64,000 nucleotides of DNA from Scolanthus callimorphus (lineage: Eukaryota > Cnidaria > Anthozoa > Actiniaria > Edwardsiidae): assembly GCA_033964015.1 (NCBI GenBank), contig CM066912.1, positions 9,974,015 to 10,038,014 of the forward strand. Reading direction: 5' to 3'. Positions within the stretch are counted from its first letter, which is position 1, and each line of letters opens with the position of its first letter. Below are positions 47,301 through 59,300 of the stretch, one piece after another. The notes beneath the pieces were generated by a model. It worked only from the letters and a program-made list of their open reading frames with translations, did not search any database and had not been told where the DNA came from. Made by a program: the position numbers and the translations under genes.

Positions 47301-50300
47301 ACTTGATGTGTACTTACAAGAACTTCATTTAGAAGGTAAAAAAAAGCGTTTTATCATTGAAGTTTTCAGGGTGTATGCAGGTTCTGGAAGTCCTTGAAAA
47401 GTACTTGAATAAGAAATACCATTTTAACTCCTTTGAAACGGGAAAATATCCTTGCTTGAACCCGGTTCTTGTTCGGTTCTTGTTTTCCTTGAATAAGCTT
47501 ATACTTCTCGAAAGAAAAACCTATGAAAAGCCGGCCTGCACAAAACCCTGATCTCCCGATCTGCCGCGAACACGCTGCTGTCAGAATACGATTTACCTTT
47601 TCAGCTTATTTGAAGTAGAATGATGGAAATATTGCAATGTTTTTGTTTTTATTTGTTAGACAAGTTTCCTTTTGCAATAAAATAATGCAATAGAAATGTC
47701 AAGCCAAAATCCCAGACCCAAGGGCTAGTAGGTGCAGGGAAGCATATTTTCCTCACATCTGAGTCAAGAACAGCCCAGTCGAAAGCAAAGCGAGTATTTT
47801 GCACCTAATTTTGCTTGACTCTCAATATATCAACTGTCTATGACCACATATCAATCATTTGCTTGAACTTTGGAGTGATGTAGTAAGAGTTTGAAATGGC
47901 ATTAGTTCATCAATCAAACATTATTTTGACTTTTACAGCATTCACTTAAGGGAGATATGACTGTTGTTAGATGGGAGCAGCTGTGTGCCCAACTGAAGGA
48001 AAACCCTTGAACCTCTGGATGCCCCATGCAATAGAAGCATTCCACAAGCACTTCTCCTAGAGGTTACATGCATTAAACCTGGACAAAAAAAGTTGTCTCT
48101 CCCATGCCACTCAGCAATAATTTCCCCAGTCAACAAATAAGAAGGTGCTAGGTTCTTATTTTGGAAATGAATGTTGAGGAGAATTTAAGCCTCCTGTCAC
48201 ATGCCTTTTCACACTCCAAAAAGAAGAAGGTGTCTGTTAAAGATGACAAGCAGTATCCTTAATAATAATTATTTTTTCTGTTGCCTCTTTAGGTACATTA
48301 TCACTGTTTTCTTGTATGTTTGACCAACATATTTGCAGTGATAGGAAATAAATCAACAACAGTTTTACTGAGCTCATTATTGACAGAGCAATGCAATCAA
48401 AACAGAGAGATATTCGGATGAAACACATAGAGGAAAATAACAGGGTGGCACGAAGATATGAATTTTATTTTTGCATGGCAAGAACAATATTTTACAAACG
48501 AGTGTAGCAAATATAGATAATCTTCAAGCCACCCTGTAATTCTCTTTTTATTATATGGACAAACCAGAAATAATTATTCGAAATTGATTTCTGAGCACTT
48601 TTGCTTTGACCGATATCCTCACTACTCTGAAGTTCTGAATGATAGTACATGTTGTATTTGTTTCTTTTTGTTCAGAAATTTTTCCACTCTATACAGTCTT
48701 GTTCGGGTTTCTACGTTTGTTGATTTCAGCCATGTCGATTCTATACAAACCTTATTCATTCCTGTACATTAATTAACAATAGAAATTTTGGCAGAACTCA
48801 TTGTGTTTTTCTGCATTTTAGTGGCACAATTTTTTAACAATTAAACAGCATTGCCTGCAAATGCATGGTCAGCAGATTTGCTTACGAATAGCATGAAAAT
48901 GGTGAAAATAGAGAAATGTTGCCACTCTATACAGCCTTATTCAGGCCTGTATGTTTATTGATTTCAGCCATGTCGACTCTATACGAACCTTATTCAGTCC
49001 TGTACATTAATTAACAATAGAAATTTTGTCAGAACTCATTGTTTTTTTCTGCGTTTTAGTGGCACAATTTTCTAACAATTAAACAGCATTGCCTGAGAAT
49101 GCATAGTGAGCAGATTTGCTCATGAATAGCATGAAAATGGTGTTTTCTCCACTGTATACAGCATTATTCCACTCTATCCTAGGGTGTGCAGTTTTTATGT
49201 TATCACTTGTGGAATTTAACTTGAGAGCATGTTGTTTGACAGCTGCATCAACACCTATTGCTTGATATTTTTTTCCTGCACCAAGTGTAGTGAAATAGCA
49301 AATCTCTATACAATTTTTGGCTTGAAAGAACATTTTATTTTTAGATTTTATTGCTTTAGTTTCTTGGCCCTAATTGGCTGGTTTAATTGAAGCCTTTCCT
49401 GGGTTATGGGGTCATACTGCTGACTAAATGGAATTGCTGTATTTCCTTCACTATTAACCAGAAAATTCTTTACCCCAGGCTGAAGCAAATGGCAGTGCTT
49501 TGCTTTAATTGCAGACATATTGCCATAAATACAGCATGATATAGAAGGTATAAGAGTACAGCCTGGAAGAAAATGAGTGGGATACACTTTTAATTGAAGG
49601 CTATAAGAGGGAGCCAGCAGCTCTGATCTTGCACTACAGGATGTTTTTCAGCAGGCACCAAGAACTGCAACTTTGATACAGCAGTATCAGGCTGTGTTGA
49701 ACATGCTGGAAAAATTTCAGGAGATCATGGCAACAACAATACTGTATATCATCCCAAAAAGAGAAAATTAATGAGTAAATAAAAGAGCTTGAGAAATCTA
49801 TGATATTATTTTTCCTGTACTCTAATGGGAGGAGGTGGATATTATCTGGAATCACACAATCTAATAAGAACTTGCCTACAGTGAATATTAGCACAAACCC
49901 TTAAGAAAGAAATAGGGAATGGGTTGACTTTGGGCCTGTAGCCCCCTTTCACGGGAGATTTTCCCAAACATCTACTGTATTCGATGAAGGAAATTTGCTC
50001 ATTTTTGTACCATGTTTTCACTATCTGCCCCCCCCCCCCCCCCCCAACTTCTGAAATTCCTGGATCATTCAACCCCTGTGCTTACATGATTATACTATAA
50101 ATCTGTTCTTGCAGAGTAGGTGTTTTTCCCACTTGCATGACATTTTTTTTGGTTGGAATCGGTAGTGAGCAATGAGTGTGCTCCATCTGCTGTAATCATG
50201 GCCGCAGCTAGAAATGGGTTGACTTCCATTCCTAAGGCATTGGTGAATTTACCAAGACTAATCATTTTGAATGTTTTTTTTTGCTTGATTTCGTAACAAA

Positions 50301-53300
50301 AACACACCAAATTATAGCAGACAGATCCCATTTTCCCTGTTGAATAATTACTGACAATGAATGGAGCTCTCTCTATTATAATATTCAGTAGTCTGTTCAG
50401 TTGCAACTGTGACAGCAATAGGAAAGTGGACTCACCATCCACAAGTCATATTGTATTAAAATTAAAATTCACCCATCCACAAGCATCCAATGGTCATCTT
50501 CACACAATATTGTTTATATTATTGTTTTATTCTGCCATGATTTTGTTACATCCTGATTTGCTGAACAAATTGTCTCATTCATTATTTTGATACATCATCA
50601 GATACTATGGAAATCAGTGGCATGGTAAATCGACCCTTCAAGATCCAGTCCCAGGCCAATGGTTTTATGTACCATGTGATCATTGTTTTGATGTACCACA
50701 TGATTGTCTTTTCAAGTAGCATTGAACCCAATGAGTTTCTCCTAGGCGATCCAAGGAATTCAGCTGGAAATTCCACTTTCCTGTCTCTTCATCTCACAGT
50801 TATTTATATTCTGTGCTTGGGAGGCCTTGCTAGGAGAAAAGAGAAAGTATTCTTGTTTTGTTTTTTGGTGAGTTACTGCTTGATAAGCATCAAAAAGTAG
50901 GTGAGCAATCTCAAGTTTGTTACCAAACAATATAGAAAATCATTAGCCTGGGGACTGGATCTCAAAGCATTGTTTTACCACTCTAGTGGTTTTCATAGTG
51001 TCTGGATTACACGTTATTAGATTTGTCACCAATTTCTTTTTTCCACTCTGGGGAGAGGATTAATAATGGATTTCTTGCCGAAATTGCCTGGATGAGTGTG
51101 GACAAAAGCCATATCCAGAAAGAAAAACTGGTGGATTCAAAATAATGTGGCAAAGGGGGAGGTAACATCTTTAAATACCAAAAGCATGGAACACCAACCT
51201 TTAAGTGATCCTGATAGCACCTCCTACAAGGGTAGAAATCTATCTCCTGATTCCCCATTTTACTGATAAAAATTTTCCTGATCCTGCCTCCCTCTACTAT
51301 TCATTATGAATGTAGCCTTAGTGAAGAAATACTTGAATAGTAAAGAACAACTGGCTAGTCAAAATTAAACTGGCTATTAACAAAATTACTATTATTTTTA
51401 GAACTAATATTGTTTCAACGTTCCTATAAAGGGTGCTAAGCTTTATCGAAGTCATTCATGATATGTGGTAAACAATATCCATTGTGTGTCAGTTTTCTAG
51501 TGTACTATCTCCGAGCAGCTGTGCTTTGTTCCCAAGAGTGAAGTAAGGGGTAAAGCAGATGTATAGGCACTGTAGATTTTCCACAGGGACTCCTTGAATA
51601 CTGTCAGTTTATGTATGAATTTCATTACATCAGCATCATTCCTGGATCGACCGTGGCCTATTCGGGCTTAACCTGGTGCAAAAACAAAATCATTCCTAGA
51701 GGACATCTTTGTGTTCAGTTTTTATTTCATCATGAATTCTTCTAAACAATAGACGTATTGCAATTGTGACAACTCGTGAACAACATACACCGGGAAGAGA
51801 ATGGTAAATTCACGGAATCCCTTGTCCTTGTTTTAACTCCTCGCTTGAACCTCGACGCTTTGAAGGTCAGGGCTATTTGTTTGACAGAGATTTTATTGAG
51901 CCTCTGTTATTCTTACAGAGCTGTCACTAAAATATTGAAGAGTAGGTTCCCTGTGGCACTTTATAAGCATGCAGAAGGATACTACAACGTGTAGAGCCGC
52001 CTTTTGATGACTCGTCGCCTTTAATCTCATGTAGAGGATGCAAAAACCAAGCTCTGGTGAGTTTACTGTGATCTTCAACTGTTACACTCATTCTCAGTCA
52101 ACTGTGCGTTCGCGAATTTGTTTCACGTGCCGCGACTGGTTTTTTGTGGACGTCAATCAAACTCGCTTGGTGATTCCCCGCCGTATCGGCCGCATTGAAA
52201 GAAAATTATTTCGTACACCGTCAATAATAAAATGCGTAGAGGTTTCCCTTATGGCTTCAGATGAAGAGTTATTTATCTGAGGGAAAGAGGCTGTTCACAC
52301 AAAGAGATAACGGACATTTTAAGTGTTTGCAAGCCGACGATTCGTCTCTATGCAAACACAAAACACCAAACATATATATGAGCCTACGAAAATCGATTCA
52401 GCAAATAATTCAACTGGTAAATCCTTGTTCACGTTTCCTTTCCTATGCAAACTTTCATAGATACAGTTCTCACTTGAATTTGAAGTTTTCACCACGAAAT
52501 ACAGAGATAAGAGGCCTCTGAGCAGGGTAAAAATGATTTGCAGAAAAGTGGCTGTTGTTATTCTCTAACTTTCAGACACATAATTACTCCAGGATTCAGG
52601 TCGAAGGTTACGGTTTCTCTCAGAAAAATTCTCAAGCTTCCACGCGGCGCAAGGGAAGACAAGTTTTCCTCCTCTTGTCTTATTTGAATGAAAATGAATG
52701 TTTTCAAAAATTAGCCACCGTAGCAAGCCTTTCCCTTTCAAAGATCAGTGAAATCGTACGAGCGAAGTCAAATGGCTTGTTGACAAGATTTGTTTAGAAT
52801 GTCATAGAAACGGAGTTTGATTGACGTCCACTAAAAACCAGTCGCGGCACGTGAAACAAATTCGCGAACGCACAGTTGACTGAGAATGAGTGTAAAAGTT
52901 GTCTTGATCTTGTAAATCACACAAGACTCTTGAGCGACCGTTGACGTTCCTAATAAAAGTCGGTTATTTCTTCGCCCTAGTTGTGAGGAAAATATATCTT
53001 GTCCATTTTGAAGAATTCGTGAGCTTTCTGAGTGTCAGAAAGCCTTGTAATAGCTCGTTTTCTTTGCTCCATGTCCTTGCATAAATTAATTTCCGCCATT
53101 TTGAAAACGTAATCTGCCAGGCGCGTTATTTTCTTCGCCCTTCCCATGATGCCTTTCGCGCTAGCTCGCTCCCAGTCGCTCTCGCCTCGAAAATCACTAG
53201 AACGCGCCTGGGTACGAGGCAGGTGAATAGAAAGCTTCGGAGACCTACGCATGCCTGTTTACCGCCTCAGTGGCATTAAGGCATGACTCTAAAACGAGGT

Positions 53301-56300
53301 CCTGCTTTTTTGTAACTTCGTTATTTTTCAACTTGGCCCACATACACGTTTTGAAATTCTGATTTCGATTAAGTTGTTGTTGCCATGGTAACGATGTCAC
53401 GTGACTCACCATCTGCCATTTTGGATGAAATTTTTAGCGCCCGTGCAGGTATGTAGAGAAGATGAAAAATAGAAATTTCTTTTCAGCATAATCTTTCTAT
53501 CATTAGTCTTTCTTTAAACCTAATTGGATATCGTGGATCATGTTTTAATAAAGACGTTTTTTCGCAATATCATATATTTCAAAAGCACGGAAAATTTAAT
53601 AATTTCTTTTTTCTTGAGAAATTCCAAGATATCCAATTAGTTTCATTTGAAGGAAGTTGTCCTGTATCTAAATATGTGTTTACCTTTCAATTTCACCTTT
53701 TTCTGTGTATCTTCAGAGAGTCTAAATAAAAAATCCAAGATGGCCGCCACCGAGTCACGTGATAACCGTTTCCATGGTAACGAAATATGTCAAAATAAAG
53801 CTCTTGTTAAAATTATTGTACTGACCAATTTTGATGATGATCCAGACAATAGAACACGAGATATAAAAAATAATCCCTTTTTTCAGGCAAATGGTTAACG
53901 CCACTGAGGCTAAGCAAATTGTCCTTTTTTTATTTTATGGCTCACTAAAACGCGTATAATTACAGTTGTTTTTCTATTTGCTTCACATCATAATCGATCC
54001 ATAGCGATAGACCAACTCCGTTTCAAAATTGATCTTGCCCATACACAACTGCCACTATATTGTTTCCTTCTAATAATATCTACTGTAGTAACATTTGTAG
54101 CTAATTTCACCAGAGGTTTAAAACTTGACGAGAGTGCGAACGCACTATCATTCATTGGAATTGAAAGAAAGCACGGAAATCTTCAACGTCAAACATAAGA
54201 TGAGATTATATGCTACAGTTATCTGGCAAGACTCTATTCTATTTTTTTTTTTTTGTTGTTGTTGTTGTTGTTGTTGTTTCCTTCTATTTTTTCTCACAAA
54301 AACTGTACGCTGATTGGCTGAAATGACACCGTCATGGTTTTGGGCTTTCGCGAATCAAAGGTTCAAAGCTGTGTTTCCTCTAGGAGAATAAGTAGTCTCT
54401 GAGGGGTGATTTAGGGTTTATCATTTGACAAGGGCTGGGATTTGCCTTGGACTTGGACTCAGATTTGACTCGGGGTATGGATGGAATCAAGACGAAACTA
54501 ACAGCCTCTTTGTGTTTAGAGCAGATTTTAGTTGTTGGTCGAAAGGTAAAAGAAAATACACCAATCACAAGCGAAATAAATTCAACAATCAGAGGACAAA
54601 GTAAATACGACTTGCGTTTAGTCGTTGCCCAAAAAACGAAATTCGCTGTGTTTTGTTTTTTTTCGTTCAAGCCTCATTAGCTGACCTAAATATCTTAACC
54701 AATAGGAACTCCAGTTAGAAAATACAAGTATACTACTTTCGACATTGATTTCAAATCTACTCTGCTGTCGAAAAAAAAGTTAATTTCAATAATTGCAAAT
54801 CCCAGCGTCTTACCTATTTGTTGATAGATGTCCATCATCACGCTATCATCAACATAAGTATCAACGTTATTTATGTCCATGTCGTCAAGCTCGTTCACGA
54901 TGAGGTGCTCTGCGTACCCACGCAGTTGGTCTTTTAAATCGGAACTTATGAGAACGGAGTTGAGGGCCACACCTCTTTTGCACGCAGTGATTTCAGGATA
55001 GTTTGGTAGTCCGTGCGTGTAATATGCCTTCAAGTATTGGCTGAGCTTTATCTGGCCTCCTGTAGCAGTCAAAACGTCTTCTACTGCCTCACCGAGCACA
55101 TATCCATCGATCATTCCACGCAACTCGGCGATCGTTACCGTTGGAGTTTGCCACACTTCACTTGTTTGGTATTCTTTGGGGCACTTGTCGTTGGGAAAAA
55201 AACTTCCAGTACCTCCGAACACTGGATAATCATAATTGACATTCTGTTTGAAAAAAAAAAGTTGTTGGACAACAAGATCACACCAGATGGTTTATTTACA
55301 AAGACCAGTAGCCGTTGTATCAAAATAAATGACCAGCCAACAATTTAAGAAAAAACAGAATGAAGGATAATCTGAGATGGGTCAGTTTCATGGCGAAAAT
55401 CACCAGTGAGTAGACAATGTAAAATGTCATTTGACGTGGAATACCTGTTCACAAATTTCCACAATCTTTTGGCGCTTTAAAATTTATCTTGTATTTTTCT
55501 ATTTTTTTCGCCCTTGATTACTAGACATACATACATAAACTTTATTAAAGTGTAAATGTATTTAGCTATAAAGCTAACTGTGGACACTATAAATAAAATT
55601 GAAAATAAATATATTATAAAAACTTACCTAAGTATATGTAGAGATTAAAAATATGTATTATTATTAAAAAATTGATAACGTTATTATTTGCCTAAATCGA
55701 GATATATTTAACAATTAGACCTCGAGCCCGAAAGGGCTATTGGCCAATAGCCCATGAAGCCGCAGGCCGAATGGGCTATTGACCCTGGCCCTTAGGGCGA
55801 GAGGTCTAATTGTTTTAGTATCACCCAACTAGTTGGACAAAAAAATGAAAAAGTGCGTTAAAAACCTCGGCAAAACGAGAAGCGGCCGCCATTCTTTACA
55901 TGTTCAAAATCGGCGCTTTCGCTACTAGAGGTCTATTGATAATAGTACCCTAGTAGCGTAGCCAATCAGAATGCAGCATTGGCAACAGTCCACTAGTTGG
56001 GTGATACTAAATATAAATATGTGATATTATAACAGACAGACAGACAGGGACAGATAAACATACAGAAGCAAAACATACGGCCAGATTGACAACAGAAAAA
56101 CATAAGTACAAATAAAAATAAATAAATAAATAAAAAATGCATAAATTAAATGGAGGATAGAGGTGCACACTCCCAATGCACCAGACAGCCAGACAGCAGA
56201 TGGAGCCACCCTACATACCCACCCCACTAAGATGAGCATGCACTCAACATGTGCCGTCCATGTGCGAAGCATATCAACAGCGCACACCGCTCTCCTGAAT

Positions 56301-59300
56301 GCCTGAAGGCTGGTCTTACTACGTAGTTCTTGGCTTATCTTGCCCCAAATATATGGACCTAAATAGCTAAATATTGTGCAGTATTATATCTTGGAACAGG
56401 AAAATCACTTCGTAAATTATAGTGCCTAGCTTGCTGAAAACATATGTTACAAATATGCTCCGGTGCTAGTGATTTTTTATTGTTCTTGAAGAGTAAGTAT
56501 ATATATACAAACTTTATTGGTCGAGGGCAGAAATTGAACATTCACGGAGTGCAAGGGGAAAATTTATCTGCTTATATTATTCTATTAAAATAACCGGAAA
56601 AAAGAAAAACACACAACGGACATATAATGTTATTTGCTTTGTCGTAAAAATGTGTCCTTTTATTTAACGAGCGCTCTGCAAAGAAAGGCATTGGTGTCCG
56701 TTTGTTGAAACTTGAATGAAAATTTTTCTGAAGTCAAAGCTATTGAACTAGTCAAGAGAACATGATCCCAAGAGAATGCAAACCCAACACACGGATCTCT
56801 TTTCATGACAGTGTCAGAAGAGCGTGACACTTTTATTTTTAGAAAAGGGAGCTATTTTAGTGGCGCTTTCTGCTTGGACGTGTACTAGCAAAAGACATCA
56901 CTTTGAAGACGGCGAAGATCAGTGACTGGAGGCCGAGGAAGCAGTGTCAAAGTCAGAGCTCTCTAAAACAAGAACAAAGAACAAATCGGCAAGAACAAAT
57001 CGAGCAAATCAGTGTATTTGGCAGTGAACACGAACAAGACTCCTGCCAACAGCCTGAAAAAAGCAAATCAGACGGCGAACAAAAAGAAAGTTAGAGCAGC
57101 GCTATTAGTCACGTGGTCGAGCCTGCGAAAAATAGTCCGGAAATCTATTTTTAAATTACTGCCACTCAGATGGGTCAGTGGGTTGCGTTCTCTGGGATAA
57201 TGTTTTCTTGAATTAGTAAAATCCATGCACATAAGCAATCTGTAACAGAACCATTTAAGGTGGATCGACCCAGTAATTTTGCAGCCATGCCAACCAATTG
57301 TGAACCTCTCATATAAAAACAGGTTGAATTCTATCGCGCAGCCGATATAACACACATACTACAAATAGACTGAAATATATGTCATTACAAAAGTTGGGAA
57401 GATCGGAGCTAGTATCAGATGACAATCAGGCCACGCTTATTTTACTCTCACCCCAGTTTCAGGCTGTACCGACATTTTTTCGATAAATGCTCTACGGTAC
57501 CTCGAGATTGACTGATTGCCTACGTGTAACTGAAGTTTCACTAAATTCTACAAGCCCGATCTGAACATTTTATCAGGATATATAAATCAGGGCTATAATT
57601 CATGTAAAATTCAGTGTAGTGAATAAATATGCCAGAGTTTGGTACTTCATGGTTATAAATTGAAGTTTTTTTTATAGCTCATTCTATTTGTAATTGTTCA
57701 AGGAAGGTCATGCTTTTGAATAAAATTAAATATTATTTTACGATTTCGAAAAATATAGAAATGTAAGTATCAACATAATTGCCCCACGCATCAGCTTAAC
57801 GCGAAATTTGGGCCTACTCTCACGAAATTTGGTCTGATTTAAAAAAAATCGTAGTTATTTTCGCTCCAAAATTTTGGACGATTCCAATCGATCAATGTAA
57901 AGTTTGTCTCCAACGTTTCATATCAATTGAAATCTGCTTAGGCTGTCAACGGGGAACGCAAAGATCGGTAAATATTGGATCGATTTTTGTAGTTTCTACT
58001 CTGGGATTTGCTATTGTTCCCCGTTCGGCACAAAGTCGAATTCCAATGGAGCGCACGACGTGGGCTTGTCCTTGCTTGACTAGTCTCCGATGTATGATCA
58101 TTTTCTTAGGTTTTTCGGTCTTTTGTTATGCATTTAATTACCATATGTCGGGGACGATTCGGAGAGCAGTCACGCGCGAATATCAACGTGTGCCCCATTG
58201 GAATTCGATTTTGTGCCGAACGAAGAACAAGAGCTAGTCCCTGAGCAGAAACTACACGAATTCATCCAATATTTATCGATCTTTGCGTCAATAGTTGATA
58301 ACCATAGAGGATTTCAATTAATATGAAACTTTGGAGACAAAATTTACATTGATCATTCGGAGTCGTCCAAAAATTTGAAGTGAAAAAAACTACGATTTTT
58401 CAAATCAGTGCAAACTTTGTGAAAGTAGGCCCGAATTTCGCAGTAAGCTGATGCGTGGGGCCATTATGTTGATACTTACATTTGTATCCTTTCCGAAATC
58501 GCAAAGAAATATTTAATTTTAATAAAAAGCATTCGCCCTGTGCTGTTTGTAGCGGGCATATCGAGCGTGTTTCATTTTCTTTCGAGTGCGTTGGCTCCCT
58601 TGTTGGTGGACAGCTTGGTCTGACTCATAAAACCAAACATTTTATGACTTAAAAATGGCTTCAAGGAAAGAACAACATTGAAGTTGGATTGGAAATTTCA
58701 TGTCGAACACATTTGCCGGTAAGTTTGTGTGATTTGGCGTTAAGAAAGTATTTCTTTCGGTCTACTTGTTGTTAGTACAACAGTCAGCGGACAATGTGGT
58801 CTGTAGGTTTAAATGTTCGTGCCGTTGCTAAACGGGATTTCCCGGGCGATCAAAAAATCTCGCAATGAAAAGAGCACCACATGTCGGTTCTAAGGGACGT
58901 GTCATTATTTAGCGGGGGGGGGGGGGGAGGGCTCCTATTTTTGTGGGGAGGGTCCTAATTTTTTTCGCGTGTCTAAAGGGAGGGTCCAAATTTTTTTCAC
59001 TCCTGTTTGGGGGAGGGTCATAATATTTTTCAGCAACATTTGGACGATCAAGAGGGTAAAAGAAATAGCGATAGTGGTTATTTCAGCAACTTCTCCATAA
59101 AAATTTCGGTGCGCTTCGCGCGCATAAACAATGACATCTAAAATACTCTTTGAGCAATGAGGACTTCCGTTCACAAGAACAAGTTATCTTGACGAGGAAA
59201 ATCAAACTCTCCCAAAATTTCCCTGCAAATGATAGGCCTGGAGGTCATGTCACTATATGTTTGAAAGAAGACCCCTTAGGTAAGCGTGAGTTTTCGACGT

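Larger units (their letters stand above)
55524..56560 (-). pseudogene. 3' end of a non-LTR retrotransposon, split by later insertions
   Basis: On the minus strand ICFQQARHYNLRSDFPVPRY then NTAQYLAI is the terminal block of a CR1/L2-like ORF2. After frameshifts LQAFRRAV (about 56300) would be the SLxxFKxxL end. The tail toward 55524 is AT-rich with AAATAAAT iterations and ends in AATAAAGTTTATGTATGTAT, a simple-repeat tail. Two inverted-repeat segments at 55710-56010 interrupt the 3' region. Confidence 0.68.

Noticed and set aside
56903..57200. Gln/Lys/Ser-rich plus ORFs
   Set aside because: Low-complexity composition, no domain, no convincing start or splice context.
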